Program-made: the position numbers and the translations under genes | In this document: one piece after another, positions 52,470-63,880 of the stretch | How the letters are laid out: each line of letters starts with the position of its first letter | Numbering within the stretch: position 1 is the stretch's first letter | The notes under the pieces: model-generated | Databases searched by the model: none | The model's input: only the letters and a program-made list of their open reading frames with translations | What the model was told of the DNA's origin: nothing | From: Ovis canadensis | Lineage: Eukaryota > Chordata > Mammalia > Artiodactyla > Bovidae | DNA: 64,000 nt | Direction: 5' to 3' | Assembly (NCBI RefSeq): GCF_042477335.2 | Contig: NC_091246.1 | Span: 251,910,501-251,974,500, forward strand

Positions 52470-52550
52470 ACCATCTCTTCCACAAACGTGTTTCAAGTGC
52501 TGAGTTCAGAGCCTAGTACTTAATAATTGCTCAGTAAACACTGCATAAGC
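52470..52550 (+). repeat. L2 LINE fragment
   Basis: 'gagttcagagcctagtacttaataattgctcagtaaacactg' is an L2 3' block. Confidence 0.55.
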
Positions 52551-52634
52551 CCCTTAAGGAGCCCATCCCAGGATGAAGAGGTTACTGAAGGCTTTCTGAA
52601 AGAGGAGATGCCTTGGCTGAATCTTTAAGAGTAG

Positions 52635-53275
52635 CCTGGATAGCCTGGCACTTTGTGCACTGCCGGTAGGAACGCAAAATGGTACAGTTGCTGTGGGCAA
52701 CTGTACGGCAGCTCCTCAAAAATTAAAAGTAGAGTTCCTAAATGACCCAGAAATTTCCTTCCCGGTGTGTGTCCTGAGGAATTGGAAGCAGAGTCTCAAA
52801 GAGATATCTGTACAGCCAGGATGATAGCAGCATTCTTTACGATCGCTAAAACGTGGAAACAACCCAAGTGCCCACGGATGAGTCAATGAACAAATACAAT
52901 ATGGTGTCTGCAGGCCATGCAATCATATTCAGCCTTAAACAGGAAGGAAATTCTGAAAGAAGTCGGTCACAAAAAGACAAAGACAGTATTCTACTTATAT
53001 GAGATACTTAAGAGTAATCAACATCCTAGAGACAGGAAGTAGGATGGTGGCCAGAGTCTGGGGGAGGGAGAATGAGGAATTAATGCTTAAAGGGTACGGA
53101 GCTTCAGTTTCACAAGATGAGAACGGTTATAAAGATGGATGGTGGTGGTTGCACCACGTTATACATGGACTTAATGCCACTGAACTATGTACTTCAAAGG
53201 GTTAAGATGGTAAATTTTAGGTTCTGTGTATTTTATCACAATTTTTGTTAATGAAAAAAAAAGAGAGAGAGACAG
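52635..53275 (+). mobile_element. L1 3' region (old)
   Basis: 'gcactgccggtaggaacgcaaaatggtacag', 'aaacaacccaagtgcccacggatgagtcaatg', 'ggttgcaccacgttatacatggacttaatgcc', with an A-rich end at 53258: an L1 ORF2 end and 3' UTR derivative. Confidence 0.72.
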
Positions 53276-53407
53276 TAAACTGGAGTTCACCAGGACAAGA
53301 ATGTGAGGCAGGTCGTTCAGGAAGAAGGAACCGCATGTACAGAAGTCATAGGAATGAATCATAATAGCTCATTCAGGGAGCTGCGAATCGATGGGGTAGA
53401 CAAGGGA

Positions 53408-53541
53408 GTTCAGTTCAGTTCAGTTCAGTCACTCAGTCATATCCAGCTCTTTGCGACCCCTTGGACTGCAGCACGCCCGGCCTCCTGCCCATCACCAACT
53501 CCTGGAGTTTACTCAAACTCATGTCCATTGAGTTGGTGATG
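53408..53541 (-). mobile_element. BovB 3' tail, antisense
   Basis: 'agttcagttcagttcagttcagtcactcagtcatatcc' to 'ttgagttggtgatgcc'. 'agggagtt' on both sides may be the target duplication. Confidence 0.85.
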
Positions 53542-53728
53542 CCGAGGGAGTTAGACAGTGATGTTCTAGCAAATGTTTAATAACTGGCTCTCCAGGGGGT
53601 AAAAAGTCCTGATTTTTAAAGTTTGCCAATTTCTGTGGTGTAAATACCCCCACCCTGGTCAGTTTCGCGCTACTAACATCATGTCGCTGAGTGTAGAGCT
53701 GGGAACACACTGCTGACTGAGGCAAGGC

Positions 53729-54268
53729 TGCTGTCGTTCAGTCGCTCAGTCCTGTCTGACTCTTTGTGACCCCATGGACTGCAGCATGCCAGTCCTCCAC
53801 ACCAAGCATTGAAGACAAGGCTTCCCTGTCCTTCACTGTCTCCCAGAACTTGCTCAAACTCATGTCCGTTGAGTCGGTGATGCCATCCAACCGCTTCATC
53901 CTCTGTCGCCCCCTTCTCCTCCCACCTTCAATCTTGCCCAGCCTGAGGGTCATTTCCAATGAGTCGGCTCTTCTTATCAGGTGGCTAAAGTATTGGAGTT
54001 TCAGCTTTAGCATCAGTCTTTCCAATGAATATTCAGAGTTGATTTCTTTTACAATTGACTGGTTTGCTCTCCTTGCTGTCCAAGGAAATCTCAAGAATCT
54101 TCTCCAGAACCACAGTTCAAAAGCATCAATTCTCCAGCACTCAGCCTTCTTTATGGTCCAACTCTCACATCCGTACATGACTATTGGAAAAACTATAGCT
54201 TTGAGAACACAGACCTTTGTCGGCAAAGTGATGTGTCTGCTTTTTAATACACTGTCTAGGTTCATCAT
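53729..54268 (-). mobile_element. BovB 3' fragment, antisense
   Basis: Reversed BovB end from 'tcgttcagtcgctcagtcctgtctg' to 'ctgtctaggttcatcat'. The - frame reads IVMYGCESWTIKKAECWRID. A Bov-A2 follows at its 5' side. Confidence 0.9.
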
Positions 54269-54541
54269 CGGAGAAGGCACTGGCACCCCACTCCAGTACT
54301 CTTGCCTGGAAAATCCCATGGACGGAGGAGCCTGGTGGGCTGCGGTCTATGGGGTTGCTACGAGTCAGACACGACTGAGTGACTTCACTTTCACTTTTCA
54401 CTTTCATGCATTGGAGAAGGAAGTAGCAACCCACTCCAGTGTTCTTGCCAGGAGAATCCCAGGGACGGGGGAGCCTAGTGGGCTGCCGTCTACAGGGTAG
54501 CACAGAGTCGGACATGACTAAAGTGACTTAGCAGCAGTAGC
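54269..54541 (+). mobile_element. Bov-A2 dimeric SINE inside BovB
   Basis: A 273-bp dimer flanked by perfect 11-bp duplications AGGTTCATCAT (54258-54268 and 54542-54552). Confidence 0.94.
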
Positions 54542-54552
54542 AGGTTCATCAT

Positions 54553-55811
54553 AGCTATTTTTCCCAGGAAAGAAGGATATGGCCCCTCTTGATTTCCCAG
54601 AAAAGGGAAGTTTCTATATGTATATAATAGGAATTTAGGAAAGGTGGGGAGGGCTAGCTGAAAAGACGCAACTGATTAGGTCACAAAGAACCTTGGGTGT
54701 CGGTCGGGCTAAGGAGTTTTACTCAGTTCCTGAGTGTCCCAGTATGACCTCGATCTGTAGCAGGATGATGTGAGTTCACTAAGAAGGGACTGAATAGATC
54801 TTATCCCAAGATCCCTGAAACTGAAACATACAAGGACAGGGTGGGGTCACAGTTCAGCCATCGTCTGAGTGATCTGCAAGCCCAGGAACAGTCAGATCAC
54901 AGAGGCAGCAGCCGTCTCCATGGTGATGGAGAGGTGGGTGCCCAGAACGAGTCCTAGCTGACCTCACCGAGAGGCGTGTGCCTGGTCCTGACTCCCAATT
55001 CCAGGAGGGCTTCTGGAAAACTGGGGATCTCTGCATCATAGGATGCCTGTCAGATGGAAGGAATGGGGGCCAACTGGTATTTGGAGGCAGAAGAAACCCT
55101 AGGACCACCCATGGTTCTAAAGACCCAAAACCTAAGACCCAACGTTCTAGGCTCATGATCCTGACATGCTCCGGATTCCAGGCCATTTCACTTGTTTTCA
55201 GCCCCAACCCAGCCCAGCAACCACTTCCTGAGCCATTCCTGCGAGCAGAGCTCACATGGAATGTGGCGGTAAGGAAGCGGACGCCAAGCTCGATCGAGAG
55301 GTTGTGATGCAACCCCTAACTGTTAGGATTGGTAGATGAGGACAGGTCTTTAGAATGCCTGTGGCTCCTAGAAGAACATCTGAACTTCTTCCCCTGGCTT
55401 ACGAGGAGGGGTGCCTCTTCCAGATGCCTTCCCTGATACCTGCCTGGCAGAGCTCACAGCTTCCCCTTCTGTTCCTGGGTCAATCATCCTAACCTCTGTG
55501 CTTCTGAAGTCAGAAGATCTGTCTCCTCGTCAGGCACGCGACCCCTCATGATCTGCTCACCCTTTTCCAGGCTTGCCTTGGGTCCACCCAAAACCCAGTG
55601 CATTGCCGGGAAGAAGACTGACGCCCCCCCTTTCCAGGTCCGCAGTGCGATGGCCCTCTCTCCCGCCCTCTCGTCCCCCTCCCTCTCATCCCCCTCCCTC
55701 TCGTCCCCCTCCCTCTCTCTTCCCCTTTCCCTGCCTTCCCTTCCTGCTTGCTACCCTGTCCACTTTCTTCTCTTCCCCCACTCCTACTCCTCTTTCTAGA
55801 CTTCCCACGCT
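54553..55811. other. Unassigned, with a CT-rich minisatellite
   Basis: About 55655-55735 holds roughly three to four copies of a 16-bp unit like 'ccctctcgtccccctc'. Otherwise no exon or repeat is recognised. A - strand frame of 152 codons (55312-54854) has no domain. Confidence 0.4.
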
Positions 55812-55990
55812 TATCATTCAGCCACTATTTTGTGAGCACCTATTATGTGCTAAGCTCTGGTTCTGGGGACGAGCAATGAGCTAAAACAGATGAGAGCTAT
55901 ACCCTTGTGGCTCCCATGGACCTTGCACTCTGGAAGGAGCAGACAGAAATGGACAAGTCAACAAGAGAAACACAGAATTTGTTAGGTGTT
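55812..55990 (+). repeat. L2 LINE fragment
   Basis: 'attttgtgagcacctattatgtgctaagctctgg' and 'ttgtggctcccatggaccttgcactctgg'. Confidence 0.65.
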
Positions 55991-56036
55991 GATAAACGCT
56001 ATGGAGAAACAAATCAGGAAAGGAAGAATGGGAGTG

Positions 56037-56070
56037 GTGTGTGGTGTGTGTGTGTGTGTGTGTGTGTGTT
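56037..56070. repeat. (TG)n microsatellite
   Basis: Tandem TG run. Confidence 0.9.
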
Positions 56071-56443
56071 GGTGGGAGGGGGCTCGTGGTGGTAGTAACC
56101 AGTTTAACAGAGGAGACGTGAAGGAGGGGAGGGAGGGAGCAGGCTATAAGGGGACCTGGGGAAGAAGTTTCCAGGTAAAGGAAGTGCAAAGGTCCTGGAA
56201 CAGAAGCACGCCTGTAAACTGGAAGCATAATAAGGAAATCAGGCCTACCTCTGCTAAAATAAAACCTTCTTCTGAACCCGTTGCCCTGCCCCAAGCTGGG
56301 TAAGCCCCTGTTCTGTGCTCTCCCGGCAGCCTGCGAGCTCCCTCGTCATAGCGTCAGCCACACTCCATCACAACGTCTCCCCACCACACTCTGAGCAACT
56401 TGAGTACTTTTCCTTTGACTTTCCAGCGCCCAGCATAGGGCTT

Positions 56444-56662
56444 GTGCTGTGCTTAGTCGCTCAGTCCTCATGTCTGACTCTGCAACCCCATGGACTGTAG
56501 CCCACCAGGCTCCTCTGTCCCTAGGATTCTCAACTAAGAGTGCTGGAGTGGGTTGCCGTTTCCTCCTCCAGGGGATCTTCCCAACACAGGAATCAAACCC
56601 ATGCCTCCTGTATCTCCTACTCTGCAGGTGGATTCTTTACTCACTGAGCCATCAGGGAAGCC
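56444..56662 (-). mobile_element. Bov-tA SINE, antisense, in L2
   Basis: 'gtgctgtgcttagtcgctcagtcc', 'gtgctggagtgggttgccgtttcc', 'cactgagccatcagggaagccc'. The flanks 'gcgcccagcataggg' and 'cttaatacatgtttattgactg' belong to an L2 3' end. Confidence 0.88.
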
Positions 56663-56804
56663 CTTAATACATGTTTATTGACTGCCTAACTGAATCAATC
56701 AATGAACGAACAAATTAAGCTCTATGAATCCTTGAGAGCGTCTTATTCATCTCTACCTCTGGCAGCATCTAGGAACCGAGAAAAAAATGTTTGCTGGATG
56801 ACTA

Positions 56805-57040
56805 ATAGAAATAGCTAATGCTTATTAAGCACAGACACCATGCCAAGTTCTTTATGTGGCTCAGCTCATTTATCCTTAAAGCGATCCTTTGAGGCAGGCA
56901 CAACTGTCAGATGCAGTTTGCCAGTTAAGACCATGAGGTTCAAAGGTCAAGATACGGCTCACCCAAATCAGACAGCTTGTAGGTGGCAAAGCTCTGCATT
57001 GAACCTCATAAATTTGACACCCAAAGCCATGTCTACTTAA
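56805..57040 (+). repeat. MIR SINE
   Basis: 'atagctaatgcttattaagcacagacaccatgccaagttctttatgtg', 'atttatccttaaagcgatcctttgaggcaggc': the 5' two thirds of MIR, with a diverged 3' part. Confidence 0.75.
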
Positions 57041-57458
57041 CCCAAAGTTAAATTGCCTCCCAGAGATGCGGGCCTGGGATTCGAGAGAGAAAGGGCTAGG
57101 GGGAGAAAGAGGAAAGGAGAGGAAAAACCTCCCTACAAGGGCGAAGAGTGGCGTCTTCCCCAAATCCGCTTTTCCCTCCGTGAGCACCAAAGTTTCCCGC
57201 ACGCAGAGGATGTTCAGTAAAAGTTAAGGAATGTTAAATAGTTGTTGACGATTCCTTTTCCCAAAGAGGAGAGTTCTGTGTGGTTTGAGTTAAACGAAAT
57301 TCTGTCAATTCTGTCAGATTAACATGAACGCAAGTCCCAACTTGAACCCTATGGTGATAACCCTGCCCAGCTTTGCCCCTAATCTTAGGAATGAGCTTCT
57401 GGGTAACCTCCGTCTGCTTTTAGGTGCGGCCTTGTCTCCTTAAGAATGACACAGCTCG

Positions 57459-57722
57459 GGACTTCCTGGCGGTCCAGTGGCTAAGGATCCACCTGTCAGT
57501 GCAGGACACATGGGTCTGACCCCTGGTCTGGGAAGATCCCACGTGCTGAGGGACAGCTAAGCCCGTGCCCCACAACTACTGAAGCCTGTGTGCCCAGAGC
57601 CCATGCTCTGCGACAAGAGAGGCCACCACAATGAGAAGCCCCCGCGCGACAACTGGAGGAAGGCTGTGCACAGCAACGAAGACCCAGCACAGCCAAAAGT
57701 AAATAAATAAAATTCAAAACAT
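57459..57722 (+). mobile_element. CHR-1-type SINE
   Basis: 'gggacttcctggcggtccagtggctaaggatcc', 'gggaagatcccacgtgctgaggg', 'gcacagccaaaagtaaataaataaaattc'. The repeated 'gacacagctc' on each side (57447-57457 and about 57729-57738) is the target duplication. Confidence 0.88.
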
Positions 57723-58559
57723 GAACGACACAGCTCACAACGTTTGATGCATTCTGGGTAAAGGACCCCACAGCCCAAGGGATCTCCCCTCAGGTTCTGT
57801 GCCCTGCCCGCCCCTCCCAGAGACCCCTCTCTGGCTCCTCAGACGCCACCTTCTCAGTTTCCCGCACTCCTGCTGCTTGGCCTGTGGTCCCCTGGCCCAC
57901 CACTGACCTCTCTGGCCTGGCCTCAGCTCCTGTTCTCCTGAGCAGCCTCACTGGGCCGCGTCTGGAGCCCCAGGCCCTGCTGGCTCCCCACTTCCATCCA
58001 CAGCATTGGGGTCCACGGGCTGCAGATCCCAACGGGTTCCAGGCCTCCAGAATCCTAAAGCTGCGAATGAGAGGGCGCGGCGAAGGCAGTCCCGGAGATG
58101 GGGAGGAGGAATTTCTGCCCAGACCCAGCCGGGCACCCCTCTGCTCAGCCCCCAGCTCTCTGGGCAGATGCAGGAAGTCCAGCAAAAGCCTGGAGCCTGG
58201 GACTGGCTCTCCTGCCAAAGGGGCGTGGGCAGTCACCCAAAGAATTCCAGCAGGGGTAGAAGTGAGTCCTGAAGTATTCAGGTCATGGCCTTATCTGACT
58301 GCACAGGCCCTGCTAATCCCCTGAGCCTGGAGGGATCACAGCCACCTCGGCCCTGAGCTCGGAACTTTCTGCGGGATCTGACAGTCTACTAAGTAACCTG
58401 ACTGTTTGCAACCCTGGGCTCCTCAGTCTTGATGGAGGCGGGAGCCTGGACTCAGATCCTGGGGATGGGAGCCTAAGAAAACATGTGGGCAGGAAACCGA
58501 TCAGAAGGGAAAGTATTGAAGCAGTCGGGAAAGCAAATGTACTTATTTTATTTTATTTT
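57723..58559. other. GC-rich unassigned segment
   Basis: 57780-58330 is GC-rich with overlapping long open frames on both strands and no recognisable domain. It could be regulatory sequence of PLA2G5. Only composition supports this. Confidence 0.3.
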
Positions 58560-58705
58560 TATTAACACCAAAAGCATTTTGCATGGGGTGTAGCCGATGT
58601 GCCAGCCTGGATGGGAGGGGTTTTGAGGGAGAGCGGATACATGCGTGTGTATGGCAGAGTCCCTCCCCTGTTCGCCTGAAACTCTCACAACACTATCTAT
58701 CGCGA
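58560..58705 (+). mobile_element. L1 3' end fragment
   Basis: 'tacatgcgtgtgtatggcagagtccctcccctgttcgcctgaaactctcacaacac' is the same L1 end type as at 37065-37252. Confidence 0.65.
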
Positions 58706-58769
58706 ATGTACTTCTGGAAGTGAGTTCTGAGAAGGGGCAACGGCGGCCAGAAATTAAGCTGGTGTCATT

Positions 58770-58925
58770 CATTCCTAATCCCTACCATCATTGTGTTCTG
58801 AGTGCCTACCCTGTGCCAGCCACTGCACTGAGAGGCGGGTACAGAGATGAATAATGGAGGGGACGGTAGTGGCGTGGGGAAGTCCTTGCTCTCAGGGAGC
58901 TTGAAGTTTAAGGATGGAGACAGCT
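58770..58925 (+). repeat. L2 LINE fragment
   Basis: 'ctgagtgcctaccctgtgccagccactgcactgag' and 'cttgctctcagggagcttgaagt'. Confidence 0.65.
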
Positions 58926-59032
58926 CAGGAGTAAGCCCTCCACCAAAAATACTGCAGAAGTGCCAGGAAAGAAACGCAGTAGCGGGGAGACGGAGGCCCC
59001 GCCCAGTGAATGGTTGTTAGCTAATAACTAGG

Positions 59033-59898
59033 GGCATGAGAAATGCTGGGCTGGAGGAAGCACAAGCTGGAATCAAGATTGCTGGGAGAAATATCAGTAA
59101 CCTCAGATATGCAGATGACACCACCCTTATGGTAGAAAGTGAAGAGGAACTGAAGAGCCTCTTGATGAAAGTGAAAGAGGAGAGTGGAAAAGCTGGCTAA
59201 AAGCTCAACATTCAGAAAACAAAGATAATGGCATCCGGTCCCATCACTTCGTGGAAAATAGATGGGGAAACAGTGGAAACAGTGTCAGAATTTATTTTGG
59301 GGGGCTTCAAAATCACTGCAGATGGTGATTGCAGCCATGAAATTAAAAGACGCTTACTCCTTGGAAGGAAAGTTATGACCAACCTAGATAGCATATTCAA
59401 AAGCAGAGATATTACTTTGCCAACAAAGGTCCATCTAGTCAAGGCTATGGTTTTCCCAGTGGTCATGTATGGATGCGAGAGTTGGACTGTGAAGAAAGCT
59501 GAGCCTGAAGAATTGATACTTTTGAACTGTGGTGTTGGAGAAGACTCTTGAGAGTCCCTTGGACTGCAAGGAGATCCAACCAGTTCATCCTAAAGGAGCT
59601 CAGTCCTGGGTGTTCATTGGAAGGAATGATACTAAGGCTGAAACTCCAATACTTTGGCCACCTCATGTGAAGAGTTGACTCATTGGACTCAAAAGACTCT
59701 GATGCTGGGAAAGATTGAGGACAGGAGGAGAAGGGGACGACACAGGATGAGATGGCTGGAGGGCATCACCGACTCAATAGACGTGAGTTTGGGTGAACTC
59801 CGGGAGTTGGTGATGGACAGGAAGGCCTGGCGTGCTGCGATTCATGGGGTCGCAAAGAGTCGGACATGACTGAGCAACTGAACTGAACTGAACTGAGG
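59033..59898 (+). mobile_element. BovB 3' fragment
   Basis: Sense copy from just before the RT YADD region ('cagatatgcagatgacacc') to 'ctgaactgaactgaactgagg'. The target duplication is GCTAATAAC on both sides (about 59020 and 59900). Frames are broken. Confidence 0.92.
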
Positions 59899-59944
59899 GG
59901 CTAATAACAACTCAGCTGCCACAGTAGTAATGGTGGAATTAACA

Positions 59945-60120
59945 TTTGTGGGGTGCTTACTGTGCACCAGGCCCTGTGCTGAACAGAACACGCGATTTAT
60001 TCCGTCTAATACAGATGTTAAATCCATGGGCGAAAGTGCTATTCAGACAGGGGTCCAGGAACTTGGCCAAGGTTGCACAGCTACCCGGAGCCTCCCGGGA
60101 GCTTAGAAGGACTCTTCGTT
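59945..60120 (+). repeat. MIR SINE
   Basis: 'tgtggggtgcttactgtgcaccaggccctgtgctgaac' and 'ggaacttggccaaggttgcacagctac'. Confidence 0.72.
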
Positions 60121-60407
60121 CGGATTGGCAGCCCCTGGTTTGACTTGTATAGTGCTTGGCACAATACAGATATTGTCTTCTTTTTTCCCCTCATGGTCAG
60201 AGAGGAAGATAAAAGTCATAAAAAGCAGTCTGGAAATGTATAAAGTTAAAAGTGAACTATACTCCACCCAAGTTAATCATTTTTCAGAATGATTTCTATC
60301 CTTAAGGATAATATTTAAAATAACCACAGTTAAGAATAATTTTTATCTTTCTGTTAGATTTTGTCCATATTTGTTTCAGATTTTTGTTTTAAAAGATTTA
60401 AAGCCTT
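60121..60407. other. No recognised feature
   Basis: AT-rich, nothing recognised. Confidence 0.3.
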
Positions 60408-60545
60408 AGGGAGTTTCCTGGCCGTCCAGTGGTTAGGACTGTGCTCTTTTACAGAACTCCATGGCCAGGGTTCAAACCCTGGTTGGGGAACTGAGATCCC
60501 ACAAGTCATGTTGCAAGGCCAACGACACAACAACAAAATATTAAA
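60408..60545 (+). mobile_element. CHR-2-type SINE
   Basis: 'gagtttcctggccgtccagtggttaggac', 'ggttcaaaccctggttggggaactgagatccc', A-rich end. Confidence 0.85.
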
Positions 60546-60751
60546 AATGTATAGATTAAATTGGAATTCTTCCAGTTCCCCTCTCCCGCCCTATTTCCAG
60601 CCTTCCTTCTCTGCCCAAAGGCAATCGAATCCATGAAATTGATGTGTGTATCTACAAATAGTATTTAACATTATTTCCTGATTTTATTTCTATAGAAATG
60701 GAATAATAGTGAACTTAACATCTTGCAACTTGCTTTTCTCACTCTACCCAT

Positions 60752-60928
60752 GGGCAGTCCTAGCGGTAAAGAACGCACCTGCCAATGCAGGAGACGTAAG
60801 AGATGTGGGTTCGATCCCTGGGCTGGGAAGATCCCCTGGAGGAGGGCATGGCGACCCGCTCCAGTGTTCTTGCCTGGAGAATCCCATGGACAGAGGAGCC
60901 TGGCAGGCCTCAATCCATAGGGTCACAG
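60752..60928 (+). mobile_element. Bov-tA SINE, 3' truncated
   Basis: 'gggcagtcctagcggtaaagaacgcacctgccaatgcaggag', 'gggttcgatccctgggctgggaagatccc', body to 'ccatagggtcaca'. It is inserted in sequence resembling an old L1 3' UTR (60590-60750). Confidence 0.88.
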
Positions 60929-61339
60929 TTCTTTCCCGTTCCCTCCACATTCAGCGATGTCATATTGGTAGCTCGACTTTCGAATGGGGAAAATGTGAAA
61001 TATAAGAGCAGTTAAATGAAAAGAAAAATATAATACCAATATTGTACATACGTATACAAAATTTAAGAAAAAAAACGTCTCTGGTACATAAAAATAAAAG
61101 TAATAGACCAACTGGGATGATTCAATAGGAGGTTAGCAGGAGGCAGGGGTGTACTGACTAATGTTTTACAACCAATTCTGATGGGGAAAAAAAAAACCTT
61201 GATTTGCAGAGTTTGCAAATTTCTAACATGTAAGTATTTGCACTCTGACTCATTTCTAGCTGCGAATATGACATCACTGAATGTGGAGGAAATGGGATAG
61301 AACTGCTAAGTTGGAGTATATTAAAGTAAAAAAATAATA

Positions 61340-62450
61340 ATAATAAACTTCTGCTCTGTGAAAGACACAAGCCAGAGACTGGGACTTGTATCCAAAATGC
61401 ACAAAGAACACCTGAAACTCAACAATAAGAGAACAACTCATCACAAAGTGGGCAAAAGGTCTGAGCAGACAGCTCACCAAATGAGAAGACATACAAATCG
61501 CAAAGAAGCATGTGAAAAGGTGTCCCACGTGATCTGTCTCTGGGGAATCACATATTAAAACAACCAGAACACACCATTAGCAAGGCTCAAATCCAAAATG
61601 CTCACAACACCAAGCGTTGCTGAGGACGTGGTGCAACAGGAACACACCGCTAGTGGGAAGGCAAAACGGTGCAGCCATTCTGGGAGACGGTTGGGCTGTT
61701 TCTTACAAAACTAAATATAGCCTTCCCATGCCATCCAGAAACTGCACTCCAGATATTCATTCAATCGAGCTGAAAGCTTATGCCCACATAAGGAACTTGT
61801 GCACAACCATTTATGGCATTTTTATTCACCATCACCACAAAATGGAAGCCACCGGGATGTCCTTGAGTAAGTAGATGGATAAGCAAGCTGCAGTTGCAGC
61901 CACACCACGGGGTATCATTCAGTAACAAAAGACATGAGCTGTCAAATCGCAAAACGACACGGAAGAACCTTAAAGGTATCTCACGAAGGGAAAGAAACCA
62001 ATCTGAAAACCTTCATGCTCTATGAATCCAACTATATGACCTTCTGGAACAGGCGAAACTATTGAGACAGGAAAGAGATCAGTGTTTGCCAAGAGTTTTG
62101 ATGAAGAGAGCACATTAGTAGATGAAACCCAGGGGGATACTTAGGGCAATGAAACCATTCTGTAAAATGCAGTGCTGATCGATACTTGGCATTACGCATT
62201 TGTCAAAACCCAGAGAATAAACAACACAAAGACTCGACCTTAATGCAAACTGTAGACATTAGTTAATAATATTGCATCTATCTTGGTTCATTCATTTTAA
62301 CAGATGGATCACACTAACACAAGATATTAATAGCAGAGGAAACTATATCTGTGGCCCGGCTGGGAGGAGGTGCGTGGGAATTCTGTACAATTCTTCTGTA
62401 AATATAAAACTGTTCCAAAATACAGAATCGACGTTTATTAACTTAAAAGA
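61340..62450 (+). mobile_element. L1 ORF2 end and 3' UTR (old)
   Basis: 'gggacttgtatccaaaatgcacaaagaac...aaactcaacaataag', 'caaatgagaagacatacaaatcgcaaagaagcatgtgaaaagg', 'ggaacacaccgctagtgggaaggcaaaacggtgcagcc' are consecutive parts of the L1 ORF2 end. The frame is broken. Confidence 0.8.
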
Positions 62451-62494
62451 ACTATTTTTGCAATTTGTGCTTTTACTTGATTACATACTTTCTT

Positions 62495-63660
62495 TTTTTA
62501 AAAGCTGAAATATAGTTGATGTACAATTATGTTAATTTCAGATGTATTATATAGAGATTTGACATCTGCATACATTATGAAATGACCACCATAATAGGTC
62601 TAATAACTATCTGCTACCTGCTGCTGCTAAGTCACTTCAGTCGTGTCCGACTCTGTGCAACCCCATAGATGGCAGCCCACCGGGCCCCCCGTCCCTGGGA
62701 TTCTCCAGGCAAGAACACTGGAGTGGGTTGCCATTTCCTTCTCCAGTGCATGAAAGTGGAAAGTGAAAGAGAACTCGCTCAGTCGTGTCCGACCCTCAGC
62801 AACTCCATGGATTGCAGCCTTCCAGGCTCCTCCATCCATGGGATTTTCCAGGCAAGAGTACTGGAGTGGGGTGCTATTGCCTTCTCCAATAACTATCTGC
62901 CTCCATACAAAGTTATTATGATATTATTGACCATATTTCTTCTGTTGTATATCACATCCCTGAGGCTTATTTATTTTATAACTGAAGTCTTATACTTCTT
63001 AATCCCTTTTATCTGTTTTATCCAACTCCCAACCCCTCCCCTCTGGCAACCATTTATTTGTTCTCTGTATCTATGAGTTTGTTTCCATTTTGTCTTTTTC
63101 GTTGTTTCTTTACTTTCCCCATATAAGTGAGATCATAGAGTATTCGTATTTTTCTGCCTGATTTATTTCACTTCGCATAATACACTCTAGTTCCATCAGT
63201 GTTTTCACAAGTGGCAAGATTTCATTTTTTGTGGCTTAGTAATATTTCATTGTATATATGTATGTATATATATATGTATATTTCTATACCCCACTTCTGC
63301 TGAAGGACTCCTAGGTTCTTCCCGCATCTTGACTATTGTTAACAGTGCTGCTATGAACATTGGGGTGCGTATGTCATGCTTTTGGTTTCTTCTGCTAAGT
63401 ACCCAGAAGTGAAATTACTGTATCATACAGTAGTTTTATTTTTAATTTTCTAAGGAACTTCCACACTGCTTGACTATACCAGTTCCCATTCCTACCCACA
63501 ATGCAGGAGAGTTCCCTTTTCTCCACATCCTTGACAACACTGGTTATTTGCTATCTTTTTGATGACAGCTATTCTGAAAATGTGAGGTGATGTCTCATTA
63601 CGGTTTTGATCTGCACTCCCCTGATGATTCATGAAGACTACACATTCTTGATTACAATGC
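62495..63660 (-). mobile_element. L1 3' region, antisense, with Bov-A2 insertion
   Basis: Reversed L1: 'aaagctgaaatatagttgatgtacaattatgttaattt', 'ctccatacaaagttattatgatattattgacc', 'ttcatcagtgttttcacaagtggcaagatttc'-type block near 63200, 'taacagtgctgctatgaacattggggtgc', 'ctccacatccttgacaacactggttatttgctatc'. It is oriented oppositely to the L1 just to its left. Confidence 0.82.
62615..62887 (-). mobile_element. Bov-A2 dimeric SINE, antisense
   Basis: A 273-bp reversed dimer from 'tacctgctgctgctaagtc' to 'gctattgccttctcc', flanked by perfect 13-bp duplications AATAACTATCTGC (62602-62614 and 62888-62900). Confidence 0.95.
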
Positions 63661-63734
63661 AAATACAGTCAAGATTTCATTTTCTTTCTCTGTTCGGAGC
63701 CTTTTTGTGTTTGACTGGCTTTCACACTCTTGGG

Positions 63735-63880
63735 CAGTGCTTCTTAAGTTTTATTGTGCATATGAAACACCTGGGAATCTTTTTAAGATACAATTCTGAT
63801 CTATGGGTCTTGGGTGAGGCTGGAGACTTTTATGCACAAGCTCCCTGGTGGTCCCAATACTGTGGGCATACTTCCTTATC
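63735..63880 (+). mobile_element. MER5A-like hAT transposon remnant
   Basis: 'cagtgcttcttaagttttattgtgcatatgaaacacctggg', 'atctttttaagatacaattctgatctatgggtcttgggtgaggctggagac' follow the MER5A order, followed by a MIR-like 'ccttatctgtaaaatgagacgatagta' to 63900. Confidence 0.68.

Noticed and set aside
54854..55312. 152-codon open frame on the - strand
   Set aside because: No recognisable domain, no start or splice context, and a shorter frame on the + strand covers the same DNA.
57790..58324. Overlapping 148- and 146-codon open frames on opposite strands
   Set aside because: Both are explained by GC-rich composition. No motif, no splice support, and immediately beside a SINE.
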